A DNA stretch of 64,000 nt, taken from the NCBI RefSeq assembly GCF_038050375.1, contig NZ_CP150886.1, positions 2,335,318 to 2,399,317 on the forward strand, read 5' to 3'. The stretch is from Okeanomitos corallinicola TIOX110. Lineage in GTDB: Bacteria > Cyanobacteriota > Cyanobacteriia > Cyanobacteriales > Nostocaceae. The position numbers and the translations under genes were made by a program. Below the pieces are notes generated by a model. That model ran no database searches. It was not told where the DNA came from and was given only the letters and a program-made list of their open reading frames with translations. Shown here piece by piece: positions 16,161 to 25,666 of this stretch (position 1 is the stretch's first letter; each line of letters opens with the position of its first letter).

Positions 16161-17030
16161 CTAATCTATCTCAGACTTTAACCATGTTTCCAAATCATTA
16201 ATATCTGTAAAATCTAATAATGATTCTCCTAGCTTTTCCAATTGTTCTATGTTCAAACTATTTATATTTTGAATATAACTATCACCCAACTTTCCAAACC
16301 GTTTAGATAATATCCTTAATAGTAAATTTATTGCTTCATCTTGTCTACCTTCTTGTCTACCTTCCTGTCTACCTTCCTGTTTACCTTCTTGCTTTGCTTC
16401 TTGATATACTCTGGTTTGCTTAATATCACTCACTAAAAACATTGCTTCTATCTCCTGACGGCTTAATTGTGAAAATTTTGACAATAAAACAGTCTCTAAC
16501 AATTCTATAATACCTTGTTTTTCTCTGTCATTGTCAATTTCTGTTTTGGTTCTTTCCATGAGGTTTTTCACTAATGACGGTGCTTGTGTTTCTTGACTCA
16601 CAATTAACTCAATTAACCCCATCCCAATTGAACCTGGTGGTAATTCATCTAAATAAATTCTTTTAATTCTCTCACTATCAATCAATTCTTGTTGATAAGC
16701 AGTCAGTTTTCCTACATCTAAACTGCGTTTTGCAAATAAAGCTATTGCTTGCCAATCTTGTACGGGTTTAAATTGATTTAGATAAATGTTTATTTCTGCT
16801 ATTAATTCCCAGTAAAAGTCTGGTTTTGGTTGAAATTGCACTTCCACAAAATAGATGGGTTTTTCTACATTATCTGTCATAAAAATTCCATCAAATCGAA
16901 ATGCTTTTTCTTTCACTTCTACAGAGGTGAATTGATAATCTTTGGCATTTTCTGTCGGTTCACCCAAAATTTCAAATAATAGGGTGTGAAATGTCAGGAA
17001 TATTTGGTAGAATACCGTGTCTGTGTGCAT
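16161..17030 (-). CDS. Rpn/DUF2887-family nuclease-like protein
   Basis: This 289-residue protein is of the cyanobacterial DUF2887 type, related to recombination-promoting Rpn/PD-(D/E)XK nucleases. The N-terminal half has MHTDTVFYQIFLTFHTLLFE, FRFDGIFMT and IYFVEVQFQ, the D...ExQ-type active-site pattern. A tandem EGRQ repeat follows (residues about 219-232) and then a DUF4351-like C-terminus (LLRILSKRFGKL). Such genes occur in many copies in Nostocales and are associated with mobility. The EGRQ repeat is encoded by 12-base units, which makes this region prone to length variation. Confidence 0.87.
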   Translation of the reverse strand: MHTDTVFYQIFLTFHTLLFEILGEPTENAKDYQFTSVEVKEKAFRFDGIFMTDNVEKPIYFVEVQFQPKPDFYWELIAEINIYLNQFKPVQDWQAIALFAKRSLDVGKLTAYQQELIDSERIKRIYLDELPPGSIGMGLIELIVSQETQAPSLVKNLMERTKTEIDNDREKQGIIELLETVLLSKFSQLSRQEIEAMFLVSDIKQTRVYQEAKQEGKQEGRQEGRQEGRQDEAINLLLRILSKRFGKLGDSYIQNINSLNIEQLEKLGESLLDFTDINDLETWLKSEID

Positions 17031-17069
17031 TATTTATTTTAATTATTCCCTCTTTTTAACCAGTAAAAA

Positions 17070-18581
17070 TCATCGTAAACAACGAATTGCTTCTAATAAA
17101 CCTCTAGCTTTATTTAATGTTTCTTCGTATTCTTTTTCTGGTTCGGAATCTGCTACTAATCCTGCACCTGCTTGGACTGTAACAATATTATTATTTAATA
17201 CCATTGTTCTAATAGCGATCGCAGTATTTAATTGTCCTTCAAAATCATAATATCCATACACCCCAGAATACACACCTCTCCTGGTTGGTTCTAATTCATT
17301 AATGATTTCCATGGCCCGAATTTTTGGCGCACCGCTAACAGTTCCCGCAGGAAAAGAAGCTTTTAATAAATCCCATGCAGTCTTATCATCTGCTAATTCA
17401 CCAACTACGTTACTAACAATGTGCATGACATGAGAGTAACGTTCAATTATCATTAATTCATCAACTTTTACACTGCCATTTTTACAAACTCTTCCTAAAT
17501 CATTGCGTCCTAAATCAACTAACATGATATGTTCGGCAACTTCCTTCGGATCTTGTAATAAATCCGTTGCTAAAGCATCATCTTCTTTAGTTGTTTTTCC
17601 TCTCGGTCTTGTGCCGGCAATTGGTCTAACTGTAGCGATAATTCCACCTTCTTCGTCTCGTTCTGCTTTCACCATCACTTCAGGACTAGAACCAATAATT
17701 TGCCAGTCTTGGAAGTTAAAAAACGCCATGTAAGGTGAGGGGTTAATTTGGCGTAAAGAACGATATAAGGCAAAAGGATCGCCTGTATATTCTGTTGATA
17801 AACGTTGAGAAATTACAACTTGGAAAATATCACCAGCTTTAATGTATTCCTTGGCTTTTTCCACACTGGCACAAAACTCTGGTTTAGTAAAATTGCTGGT
17901 GTATTCTTCTATTCCCGCTTTGGGTTTATTTTGGGGTGATTTCCAAGGTAATTTAGTATTTTCTGGTGATATGGTTAAGGATAATTTACTTACCATTTCT
18001 TGAATGCGATCGCACGCTTTTTGATAGGCAATTTCTAAGTTTTCATTGTTCCTTAAATCTGCATAGGCGATCGCCCAAATTTTGCGTTTTACCTGATCAA
18101 AAATTAATAAATGATCCACCTGCATCCATAAACCATCAGGGATATTCCGCTCATCTTGAGCATGAATTGGTACACGGGGTTCAATCCAATTAATTAACTC
18201 ATAGCCCCAAAACCCAAATAAACCACCAATTCCCGAAGGTAACTGTGGTAATTTTACTGGCTGATAAGGTGCTAAACAATCTGCCAAAACCGTAAACGGA
18301 TCACCGGTAAAAACTTGTTCAGAACCATGACGATGTTTTTGGGTAGTCTGATCTCCCCTTGCTTCTAAAATCCACAGCGGATCACAACCTAATAAACTAT
18401 AACGTCCTACCTTTTCTCCACCTTCCACTGACTCTAGTAAAAAACTGTAAGGTCGTTCTGCACAAACCTTGTACCAAGCAGAAACAGGAGTATCTAAATC
18501 AGCTACCCATTCTTGATAGACAGGGACAAAATTACCTTGTTGAGCGAGTTTTGTAAATTGCTGGAAATCGGGGAACATCAT
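17070..18581 (-). CDS. trpE: Anthranilate synthase component I
   Basis: This 503-residue protein is the large subunit of anthranilate synthase, which converts chorismate and ammonia to anthranilate as the first committed step of tryptophan synthesis. The N-terminal feedback site is present (SFLLESVEGGE). The C-terminal chorismate-binding domain has FQVVISQRLST, TVRPIAGTRPRG, VDLGRNDLGRV, FPAGTVSGAPKIRAMEII and VQAGAGLVADSEPEKEYEET in order. It appears functional and full length. It lies just downstream of psaD on the same strand; trpE next to psaD is also seen in Synechocystis (slr0737/slr0738), from memory. Confidence 0.97.
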   Translation of the reverse strand: MMFPDFQQFTKLAQQGNFVPVYQEWVADLDTPVSAWYKVCAERPYSFLLESVEGGEKVGRYSLLGCDPLWILEARGDQTTQKHRHGSEQVFTGDPFTVLADCLAPYQPVKLPQLPSGIGGLFGFWGYELINWIEPRVPIHAQDERNIPDGLWMQVDHLLIFDQVKRKIWAIAYADLRNNENLEIAYQKACDRIQEMVSKLSLTISPENTKLPWKSPQNKPKAGIEEYTSNFTKPEFCASVEKAKEYIKAGDIFQVVISQRLSTEYTGDPFALYRSLRQINPSPYMAFFNFQDWQIIGSSPEVMVKAERDEEGGIIATVRPIAGTRPRGKTTKEDDALATDLLQDPKEVAEHIMLVDLGRNDLGRVCKNGSVKVDELMIIERYSHVMHIVSNVVGELADDKTAWDLLKASFPAGTVSGAPKIRAMEIINELEPTRRGVYSGVYGYYDFEGQLNTAIAIRTMVLNNNIVTVQAGAGLVADSEPEKEYEETLNKARGLLEAIRCLR

Positions 18582-18740
18582 AAGTGAACAGGTGACAGGT
18601 GACAGTAAGAAGAAGATATAAGTTTATGAGTATGGCGATCGCCAAGCTATGTTATCAGAATACGGGAATTAAGAATATAGAGATTGAGAATACAGGAATT
18701 ATAGACGTGAATAATGGGTAATTAGTAAAGGTTTTTGATT

Positions 18741-18823
18741 ACCAATTACCCTTCGGGTTCGTCAGTCGCTCATGGGGGAAACCCCCAAGACCACGCTGAC
18801 TCACCAATTACCCATTACCAATT
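18741..18823. repeat. Structured dispersed repeat between trpE and psaD
   Basis: A nested hairpin: GTCAG (18761-18765) pairs with CTGAC (18796-18800) around a GGGGG-AAA-CCCCC core (18774-18786). It is flanked on both sides by ACCAATTACCC-type direct repeats. The form suggests a small mobile-like or regulatory repeat. It lies downstream of psaD, where it could stop or stabilise the psaD transcript. Confidence 0.6.
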
Positions 18824-18837
18824 AAATTACCTAGACA

Positions 18838-19254
18838 TTATGCGTCATGGGTAGCCTTACCACTGAACTTGAGTTGTGCAGGGCTAGGATTTTGACCAAT
18901 TCTGCGGGGTACGTGGCGAACCATTTCACGACCTTCGTTTACCTTTTCAGGGAACACACCATCAGCGGGGTGGATAGCGGTGGTTTCGCCATTGGGGAGA
19001 ATCCGGTAAACTTTGTAGTCAGTGATTTTGAACTTGCGGAGTTGAGCGCCTAAAGCGATTCCATACTCCTTGCGAGCGATGTAAAGCAAGTTTTCGCCTT
19101 TGACCATTGTAGCAGCGCCACCAGTGGGCATTTCAAAAACTTGCTCTTTGGGGCTAGTCCAGGTGATAGCATACTTTTCTTCTACTTTAGCTTTGGTAAG
19201 TAGACCGCCAGTGCTACCGCCGAATATCGGGGTTTGTCCAGTTAGAGTTGCCAT
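18838..19254 (-). CDS. psaD: Photosystem I subunit II (PsaD)
   Basis: This 138-residue PsaD is the stromal-side photosystem I subunit that docks ferredoxin and stabilises PsaC. It starts [20 protein letters not shown] and has the family's [44 protein letters not shown] and [12 protein letters not shown]. The start at 19254 is chosen because it gives the exact family N-terminus; a longer in-frame start at 19275 lies in the leader. Codon use is typical of a highly expressed gene, with higher GC than its neighbours. Confidence 0.98.
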   Translation of the reverse strand: MATLTGQTPIFGGSTGGLLTKAKVEEKYAITWTSPKEQVFEMPTGGAATMVKGENLLYIARKEYGIALGAQLRKFKITDYKVYRILPNGETTAIHPADGVFPEKVNEGREMVRHVPRRIGQNPSPAQLKFSGKATHDA

Positions 19255-19435
19255 AGGGTTAAGGTTTTCTCTCAACGTTTTTAGGGCATACTAACACCGT
19301 AACCTACCTTATATTGCGATCGCGTTATAGACTGTAACAGTTTTTAGTGATTATTCTGGAAATAGGCCAATCTTCATGCTGTAGCGGTTCTCTTCTCAGT
19401 TCGCCAGTCTGTTAAACTCAGCCTAGAATTTGTAA

Positions 19436-19999
19436 TCACTCCAACAGCCAACCAAATAACTCTCCAACAGTCAATTGTAGCTCCACAGCGAAGTTTGGTA
19501 CAATTAATTGTTGTTGTGATTCATCAAAGACTTGCGGAAGTTGATCAGGAATAAAAATTAACACTGTTTGATCCTTGGGATCTATCAACCAACCTAATTG
19601 AGTACCATGATGGAGACAGTGAAGAATATTTTTTGTTACCTTAGTTTGACTTTGATCCGGTGATAGGATTTCAATTGTCCAATCAGGTGCTAAATTAAAC
19701 GCATTTGCCACACCGCCATTCTCTTTACGAGGAATCCGATCCCAAACAAATACAGACACATCAGGAACGATGGAACGACTGCCAAAAGTACACCGTAATT
19801 CTGAAAATGCTCTAGCAATTTTCCTGGTTTTAAGAACTCCATTGATAGCGGGGCAAATTTCAGTTTGAATTACACTATGTTCACCTTGAGGCATGGGCTT
19901 TTGGATAATTTTACCATCAATATATTCACTAGCAGGTTTAGTTTCTGGTAGCTGTAAAAACTCTTCTAAGGTTAAAGGTTTAGTTGGTATTTGTAACAT
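19436..19999 (-). CDS. Uma2/DUF820-family endonuclease-like protein
   Basis: This 187-residue Uma2 protein belongs to a PD-(D/E)XK-like family that is hugely expanded in filamentous cyanobacteria. Typical elements are LTLEEFLQLPETKPASEYIDG, the D of RSIVPDVSVFVWDRIP, and APDWTIEILSPDQS leading into a conserved GTQLGWLIDPKDQTVLIF. The start at 19999 (MLQIPTKPLTL) is preferred; an in-frame ATG at 20044 adds 15 atypical residues. The biological role is unknown. It is monocistronic. Confidence 0.9.
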   Translation of the reverse strand: MLQIPTKPLTLEEFLQLPETKPASEYIDGKIIQKPMPQGEHSVIQTEICPAINGVLKTRKIARAFSELRCTFGSRSIVPDVSVFVWDRIPRKENGGVANAFNLAPDWTIEILSPDQSQTKVTKNILHCLHHGTQLGWLIDPKDQTVLIFIPDQLPQVFDESQQQLIVPNFAVELQLTVGELFGWLLE

Positions 20000-20076
20000 G
20001 ATATCTCTTCTCCACTGTATCACTATTTTAACCAACTCGTACAAAATATACTGTAAATTACTTCAAAATTGCTAGT

Positions 20077-21012
20077 TTACTTTTTATAAATCAAAAACAC
20101 CGAACCAATCGGCCCAAAATTTTCCACATAAACCTTATTATTATAAAATAAACCCGGAGACATTCCCCCATCAAATAACATCCCTTCTTGAATTCTCCCT
20201 AAACAATTATTTCTAGCAATTCCTGTTAACACATCATCAAACTGACTAGGTAACAACTCTTTATTATTTGCAGAAATAGCAATACTAGAATTAGCTTTCA
20301 TATCATTAACTAAAAATATCACATAACCTTTACTGGTAATTGCTACCATAGAACGATTAATTGCACCTTTACAAGCAAATTCACCCAAAGCTTTACAAAT
20401 ATCTTTAAATTGACCTTGACTATAAAATCTGCCATTACCTCCCACAACATTATAATTAAGTAAATTAGATCCTCTTTTCCCAATCCCAATAGTAGCAACA
20501 CGTTGACTAGGACTACCCCCAGAAATAGCAAATGAAGAACGCCGACTTTTAAAAGCACCAGAATATTCCACCCCACGGGAAATATTTAAACCTTGGGGTT
20601 TATTCACCGTATCTATATAATCAGCGTTAATAGCTGCAATTGGTTTTCTACTATTCAATTGAGAATTTTCATCAGCTACCAATTGACTAAAAAATTTAGG
20701 TATATATTGTCTTTTAAAATTTCCTCTACTATCTTTAGCATAGATTTGATGAGCTAAACCCACATTCACCTTAAAATCCAACTTTGGTGATTTAGGATTA
20801 AACAGAATTACATGATTAATTCCCCTAGAATATCTTTCCCCTTGATTATTAGTCTTAAAAAATTCAATACTAAAACCAGGATTATTACCAGCGCATTTTT
20901 GAGATTTTTTTGGTGCGGCTGATTTTGGTACAGAATTAGCTACCATATCATCACAACCTAATATTAACCCTGCGCTACTAATTAAAATAGATAATAAAAA
21001 CAATTTTTTCAT
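20077..21012 (-). CDS. Lipoprotein with phosphodiester-glycosidase-like (NAGPA/DUF2233) domain
   Basis: This 311-residue protein starts with a lipoprotein signal (MKKLFLLSILISSAGLILGC, lipobox LILGC). The mature part has the NAGPA-family features AAINADYIDT, SSFAISGG, MVAITSKGYVIFLVND and, near the end, MLFDGGMSPGLFY. Family members include N-acetylglucosamine-1-phosphodiester alpha-N-acetylglucosaminidase and bacterial exopolysaccharide or sporulation proteins. It would be anchored to a membrane facing the periplasm. The start at 21012 is preferred over 21027 because it gives a canonical signal. A terminator for the upstream gene sits in the gap. Confidence 0.85.
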   Translation of the reverse strand: MKKLFLLSILISSAGLILGCDDMVANSVPKSAAPKKSQKCAGNNPGFSIEFFKTNNQGERYSRGINHVILFNPKSPKLDFKVNVGLAHQIYAKDSRGNFKRQYIPKFFSQLVADENSQLNSRKPIAAINADYIDTVNKPQGLNISRGVEYSGAFKSRRSSFAISGGSPSQRVATIGIGKRGSNLLNYNVVGGNGRFYSQGQFKDICKALGEFACKGAINRSMVAITSKGYVIFLVNDMKANSSIAISANNKELLPSQFDDVLTGIARNNCLGRIQEGMLFDGGMSPGLFYNNKVYVENFGPIGSVFLIYKK

Positions 21013-21081
21013 GGATAAAATTTCCAATTCATTGATAATTCAATAACTTTTATTTTCTAGACTATCACCTGTCATCTAAAT

Positions 21082-21112
21082 AAAAAACCCGCCACAGAAA
21101 AACTATAGCGGG
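21082..21112 (-). terminator. Intrinsic terminator after the DUF4912 gene
   Basis: On the minus strand CCCGC and GCGGG (21108-21112 and 21088-21092) form a short stem around a 15-base loop and are followed by six T residues (21087-21082). It lies 50 bases after the DUF4912 stop codon. Confidence 0.7.
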
Positions 21113-21163
21113 AAATATGAAAAATTGCAGTTATGGGTAATGTAAAATTCAGACTTGCAAATT

Positions 21164-22411
21164 TTATTTACGCCATTCCAAAACAGCTTCTTCCTTAGTA
21201 TTGGTATTGCGAGAAGGTGTTTCCCTCTCAAACTTCATGTGAATAGAACGACTTTGTTCACCATCAGCAGCTACAGCCAAAATTGGGTAATCAATTAAAC
21301 CATCTTGGAAGGACATTTGGAAGCGGAATGTACCATCTGGATTGAGTTTAATGGGACGACCACCAATAGTTACATTTGCATCTGGTTCAGTTGCACCATA
21401 TACAATCAATTCTGCATCAGCAATTAACCAGAATTTGCGAGGACGGACTGGAACAGCAGAAGCGGAGAAACCAACCCCAGACATACCTACACCAGACATA
21501 TTGATTCCAGATGCAGTGGGAACTGCCCACATACCCACACCAGATGGGAAGATGTAAGAACTAATTGCTTGTTCTGGAGTTACAGAACCAGGTACGTGCT
21601 GCATAGAACCGAACAGAGAACCAGCCACCCGTTGCGCTTCAGCAGATTCTGCCATCCCAAAGATTTGGTCATAAATGGGGTTGCCATTTGCACCAACAGG
21701 AGTAGTAGCAATTTTCTTAGCTGGGGGAACAAGTTCGTACTTGGTCTGACCACGTAAATCTTCTTCAAAGTCTACAGTGATGAAGACATCTTCAATCCAG
21801 TCAGAAGGATAAACGGGGGGAATGTGAACTCTAGCGGAACGAGCTAAGATCAACCAACCACCATCGGGAGTACGATAACCAATGTCAATCACATAATCCC
21901 GATCGCTGACAGGAATAGGTAAATACCATTCTCTGGCTAGTTCGTCCGCTGGATATTCCTGGATGCTGTGAGGACTTTGATTATCAATATCAATGTCAGT
22001 AACATCATAAATCCGCAATGCTAATTGCTGACCACCTTGACGACGCAATTCTTCTTTATGTTCGTTAGGGATATCCCAATATGTGTAAGCCCACTGAGGA
22101 TCACGTGGTAACAAAACAATGCGGCTGTCACCATAACCACCTGGTAAGTCTGCTAGTCCCTCATCTACGTCAGCGAGAGAACCACCAGTCCGATCTTCTT
22201 GACCTAATTCAAATTTAGCTGCTTCCACGGTTTCTTGTGCCTCCGGTGAGCGAGATGGACTAAGGGAAAGTTTGTTACTTTGAACTTCTTGAATTGATGC
22301 TAACAATTGAGATTTACGCATCCGGCTATAGCGAGAAATGCCATATTCACTAGCAACTTTGCGGAGTTGTCTTAATGTCATTTCCTCTAGCGGTGGGCGT
22401 TCTTTTGCCAT
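21164..22411 (-). CDS. DUF4912 protein with Rho-N/SAP-like N-terminus
   Basis: This 415-residue protein starts with a SAP/Rho-N-like helical module (residues about 8-45, LRQLRKVASEYGISRYSRMR). A DUF4912 domain follows (about 95-215, with DSRIVLLPRDPQWAYTYWDI). Next are a glycine/serine-rich middle with a GVGMSGVGFS run and a C-terminal beta-rich segment ending in FERETPSRN. DUF4912 proteins are conserved in cyanobacteria; function is not established. The SAP-like module suggests nucleic-acid contact. The GTG/ATG choice is not in doubt: ATG at 22411 with a GGAGG-like element (CTGGAGGCC) a short distance upstream. Confidence 0.88.
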   Translation of the reverse strand: MAKERPPLEEMTLRQLRKVASEYGISRYSRMRKSQLLASIQEVQSNKLSLSPSRSPEAQETVEAAKFELGQEDRTGGSLADVDEGLADLPGGYGDSRIVLLPRDPQWAYTYWDIPNEHKEELRRQGGQQLALRIYDVTDIDIDNQSPHSIQEYPADELAREWYLPIPVSDRDYVIDIGYRTPDGGWLILARSARVHIPPVYPSDWIEDVFITVDFEEDLRGQTKYELVPPAKKIATTPVGANGNPIYDQIFGMAESAEAQRVAGSLFGSMQHVPGSVTPEQAISSYIFPSGVGMWAVPTASGINMSGVGMSGVGFSASAVPVRPRKFWLIADAELIVYGATEPDANVTIGGRPIKLNPDGTFRFQMSFQDGLIDYPILAVAADGEQSRSIHMKFERETPSRNTNTKEEAVLEWRK

Positions 22412-22834
22412 TTTTTTGGCCTCCAGTAGTTTTAAATTATTTATCCGGGTTTAAAATTGTGCCTGTCCCAGATTAATTTCTTATTACTGACTCCTGGTTT
22501 GCCCAGTTGATAAGTGTTTTAATTTGTTTTTAAATTGAGCTTTACAACCATCTGATTCTTGGTTATGCCATGATTAGCATTTCTTTGGGATCAGGGATTT
22601 ACTTTTGTTATGGAAATACTAACAGGTATTCATGCCTAGTGATCAAGGGGTATGAAGACGGTTTTTTAACTATTTCACGTATTTATTAGCTCTTTGGGGA
22701 TCAATATGTTATGAAACTTTGACATATTGATCTTTCACCTGATCAAATTGTCATCAATTCATAACATAAATATTAAAACTACAATTTTTGCACAGAATTT
22801 CCAATTCGATGATCTGGTTCTGGCTGGGAGTAAA
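22412..22834. other. 423-base intergenic region
   Basis: The gap between the DUF4912 gene and the upstream ABC exporter gene, both on the minus strand. It holds the DUF4912 leader and promoter, AT-rich DNA and a small TGTTATGAA/TTCATAACA inverted pair (about 22708 and 22755). I see no gene or RNA that I can support. Confidence 0.45.
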
Positions 22835-24586
22835 TTAACTTAGTAGTTCTTCGACCTGATGTTGACTCCATAACTTTCTATATAGTCCTTGCTGTTCAAT
22901 TAGTTCTGTGTGCTTACCAATTTGAACTATTTTGCCCTGGTTCAACACGATAATTTTGTCAGCAGTGGCAGCGGCGGAAAGTTGATGAGTAATAAAAAGC
23001 ACTGTTTTTTGTTGAGTACCACCGGAGAGATTATTCAGGATTTGAGTGGCTGTTTGATTATCTACACTGGAAAGAGCATCATCCAAAATTAAAACTGGGG
23101 CATCAATTAACATTGCCCTAGCTAAAGCAGTACGTTGTCTTTGACCTCCAGAAAGAGTTATTCCTCTTTCACCGACAATTGTTTCATATTTTTGGGGGAA
23201 ATTGTCTACTTCTGACTCTATTTGAGCAAGACGAGCCGCCGTTTCTACATTTTCTTGATCACTGACGGGATCGCCATAGCGGATATTATTTTTGATAGTA
23301 GTGCTGAACAAGAAACTATCTTGAGGTACATAGGCGATCGCACCACGTAAATCATTTAAAACTATTTTAGTAATATCCAAACCATCTAAAAATAATTGTC
23401 CCGGTGCAATATCCAACAACCGAGGTAAAGCATTAGCTAAAGTTGATTTTCCCGAACCGATAGCCCCAACAATAGCTACAACTTCCCCAGGAGAGATACT
23501 AAAATTGAGATTATCCAAAGCCGGAGTATTAGCACCAGGGTATGTATAACAGAGATTTTTTGCTGTTATTTCCCCTTTCACCGTACTAATTGGTAAATTA
23601 ATCGCATCATGTGGGTCTTGGATTTTTGGTGTCACACTAAAAATTGATTCCAAACGGTCAATACTGACTTCACCTCTTTGATAAGCAGTAATTGTGAATC
23701 CTAGTAAAGCAGTCGGGAAAACCAAGCGCTCAACATAGATTAAAAGTGCCAAAAAATCTCCCACTGCTAGAGTTCCCGCAGAGATTCGCATCGTTCCCAA
23801 CCAGATAATGATCAAAGAACTAATATTAGCCAAACCACCGATCAGCGGAAATAGAGTATTACGAGTTTGAGCTAACGTGAGGTTAGCCGTTAATAGAGCC
23901 TGATTTTTCTTCTGAAAAGCACGACGCTCATTTTCTTCCTGAGCGTAAATTTTAATCAAAGAAATACCGCTAATATCTTCTTGAATCAGCTGACTCATAT
24001 CCGAGAGTTGTTCTTGTACAGCAGCTTGTTGTTGACGTAAACGATTGCTAAACAGATGTACCAACAAAAACATAAACGGATAAACTGCTAGAGACGCTAA
24101 AGTCAGATCCGCACTAATAGATAGCATCACCGGCAGAGTCAGAGTGTAAGCAAAGAAAGTGTTTGCTAAACTCAAGACCGCAAAACCCACAAGCCTTCTG
24201 ACATTTTCCACATCACTGGTAGCACGACTAATTAAGTCTCCAGGAGTATTACTAGCAAAATATGCTGGTTCGAGTTTCAGTAAATGCTGAAAAATGCGCT
24301 GCTTGAGTTCAAATTCCACTTGACGACCCACACCAAAAATCCAGATTCGGGAAGCCATCCGCATCATCCACATTGCGGAACTCAGTGAAATAATTATGAT
24401 TACATAGCGTAGTACCTGATCCAAGCTAAAAGTTGTTGATAGTGTATCTACCCCAGAGCGAATCAGCAAAGGGATATAAACACCCAGCCCATTGACAGAC
24501 AACAAGGCAATAATACCTAAAGCTGTTTCCTGCCAATGGGGACGTAGATAACTACCGAGTTTAGCAAGCCGTCGAGATTGTGCCAT
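22835..24586 (-). CDS. ABC-type exporter, fused permease and ATPase
   Basis: This 583-residue half-transporter has a six-helix membrane domain (about 1-310), then a nucleotide-binding domain. The latter has Walker A (GAIGSGKST), Q-loop (YVPQDSFLF), signature (LSGGQRQR), Walker B (VLILDDALS) and H-loop (FITHQLS). It matches the MsbA/MdlB-like lipid and multidrug exporter group and would work as a homodimer or with a second half-transporter. Substrate cannot be assigned. The membrane part has GDLISRATSDVENVRRLV, typical of the family. It is likely functional. Confidence 0.95.
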   Translation of the reverse strand: MAQSRRLAKLGSYLRPHWQETALGIIALLSVNGLGVYIPLLIRSGVDTLSTTFSLDQVLRYVIIIISLSSAMWMMRMASRIWIFGVGRQVEFELKQRIFQHLLKLEPAYFASNTPGDLISRATSDVENVRRLVGFAVLSLANTFFAYTLTLPVMLSISADLTLASLAVYPFMFLLVHLFSNRLRQQQAAVQEQLSDMSQLIQEDISGISLIKIYAQEENERRAFQKKNQALLTANLTLAQTRNTLFPLIGGLANISSLIIIWLGTMRISAGTLAVGDFLALLIYVERLVFPTALLGFTITAYQRGEVSIDRLESIFSVTPKIQDPHDAINLPISTVKGEITAKNLCYTYPGANTPALDNLNFSISPGEVVAIVGAIGSGKSTLANALPRLLDIAPGQLFLDGLDITKIVLNDLRGAIAYVPQDSFLFSTTIKNNIRYGDPVSDQENVETAARLAQIESEVDNFPQKYETIVGERGITLSGGQRQRTALARAMLIDAPVLILDDALSSVDNQTATQILNNLSGGTQQKTVLFITHQLSAAATADKIIVLNQGKIVQIGKHTELIEQQGLYRKLWSQHQVEELLS

Positions 24587-24784
24587 TTAAGCCATTTTAC
24601 AAATTGATCATCCTAAACCTTGAAGCCTTTAGTTTAAGTCATATAGTTTCTAGTTTAGGTCGGTAATTAGTAAATTAATTACCTTTTGTCTGTGGATAAT
24701 TATTCTGAGAGGAAGTGCAATTAACACTCCAGTTACAGAAAATCCTGACATTGTTCAATTCAACGTCCAAAATCTTAAATCCTA

Positions 24785-25414
24785 CTAAGCACGCCCACGC
24801 AAGAAAATGTAAATTTGGTTAAGGTAACTTTCCCATACTTGGGTAGTTAGTTGTAGAGTTTCTGCATTAGGTACAAAATCTTCTACACGCAAACCCCTGG
24901 CGGTAATAGCTTGAGGATTTTGTAACAGATAAGATGGTATTTGCACATTTGCCCCAGGTAAGATGCCACCAGACATAACATCAGATATGCTATTGGCATT
25001 ATTTATCTGTGGTTCAAAAGCCACCAACGAGGGAGAGGGAACTATAGCAGCAATAGGTGATCTGACTAAAAAATAAGCAATAGCAGGTGTACTGGACAAT
25101 AACAAAATTGTCAGCGCCCAACCTAGCAGATATCCTCCTGGTTTTTCTATTCCCCCGCCTTTAATTTTCTGGGCAGCAATTATCAACATTAAAGAAGCAG
25201 CCCCCAAAGGTTTGAGAGGGAAAGATATAAATCGCCACAAAGAGGCAACCGCTGGTTCACTAGGAGTCAAAAAGGCCAAAGCTAGGATCACAACTACAAT
25301 CCCTAAAACAAATCGGCCAAAAAAGTTTACTGCTGGATAAAATCGTTGGAACAAAGAATAGGCAACAACAGCAATTAGCAGCCACAGTAAGACTCGGCTT
25401 AGTAATTGAAACAT
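24785..25414 (-). CDS. Membrane protein resembling ElyC/YdcF family but lacking the catalytic domain
   Basis: This 209-residue protein has four membrane segments (about 5-22, 30-48, 68-85 and 96-116; e.g. FGRFVLGIVVVILALAFL). The phrase PAVASLWRFISFPLKPLGAASL and the C-terminal tail FVPNAETLQLTTQVWESYLN...FLRG match, from memory, the N-terminal membrane part and the C-terminal tail of cyanobacterial YdcF/ElyC proteins. The roughly 170-residue DUF218 domain that should lie between is absent, replaced by about 50 residues of Ser/Pro/Asn-rich linker. It could be an internally deleted paralogue or a distinct short family. No partner gene is evident. Confidence 0.75.
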   Translation of the reverse strand: MFQLLSRVLLWLLIAVVAYSLFQRFYPAVNFFGRFVLGIVVVILALAFLTPSEPAVASLWRFISFPLKPLGAASLMLIIAAQKIKGGGIEKPGGYLLGWALTILLLSSTPAIAYFLVRSPIAAIVPSPSLVAFEPQINNANSISDVMSGGILPGANVQIPSYLLQNPQAITARGLRVEDFVPNAETLQLTTQVWESYLNQIYIFLRGRA

Positions 25415-25666
25415 AAATAATTCACTCTCTAATTTTCTCGTGCGGCTAGTCTAGAAGATACGGGAAATGGGTTTATTTTATCGTCAAACTGTCATTTCTC
25501 GGTGACTTAAAAATAACTTAACCCTCACGGACACAAACTAGCGTCGTAGTGATTTTAGTGCAATTTTTTGACACTGAGTGTAATATTTGGAATTTTTCAA
25601 AAGACTAACCTAGCACCAGTAAACTAAATTAGTTGAGTAGTCGTCAATTTGTAAAAAGGAAAAACT

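Noticed and set aside
16323-16400. Possible CRISPR-like short repeats (TTGTCTACCTTC)
   Set aside because: They are 12-base in-frame repeats encoding EGRQ in the DUF2887 gene, with no spacers. No CRISPR array was found in the window.
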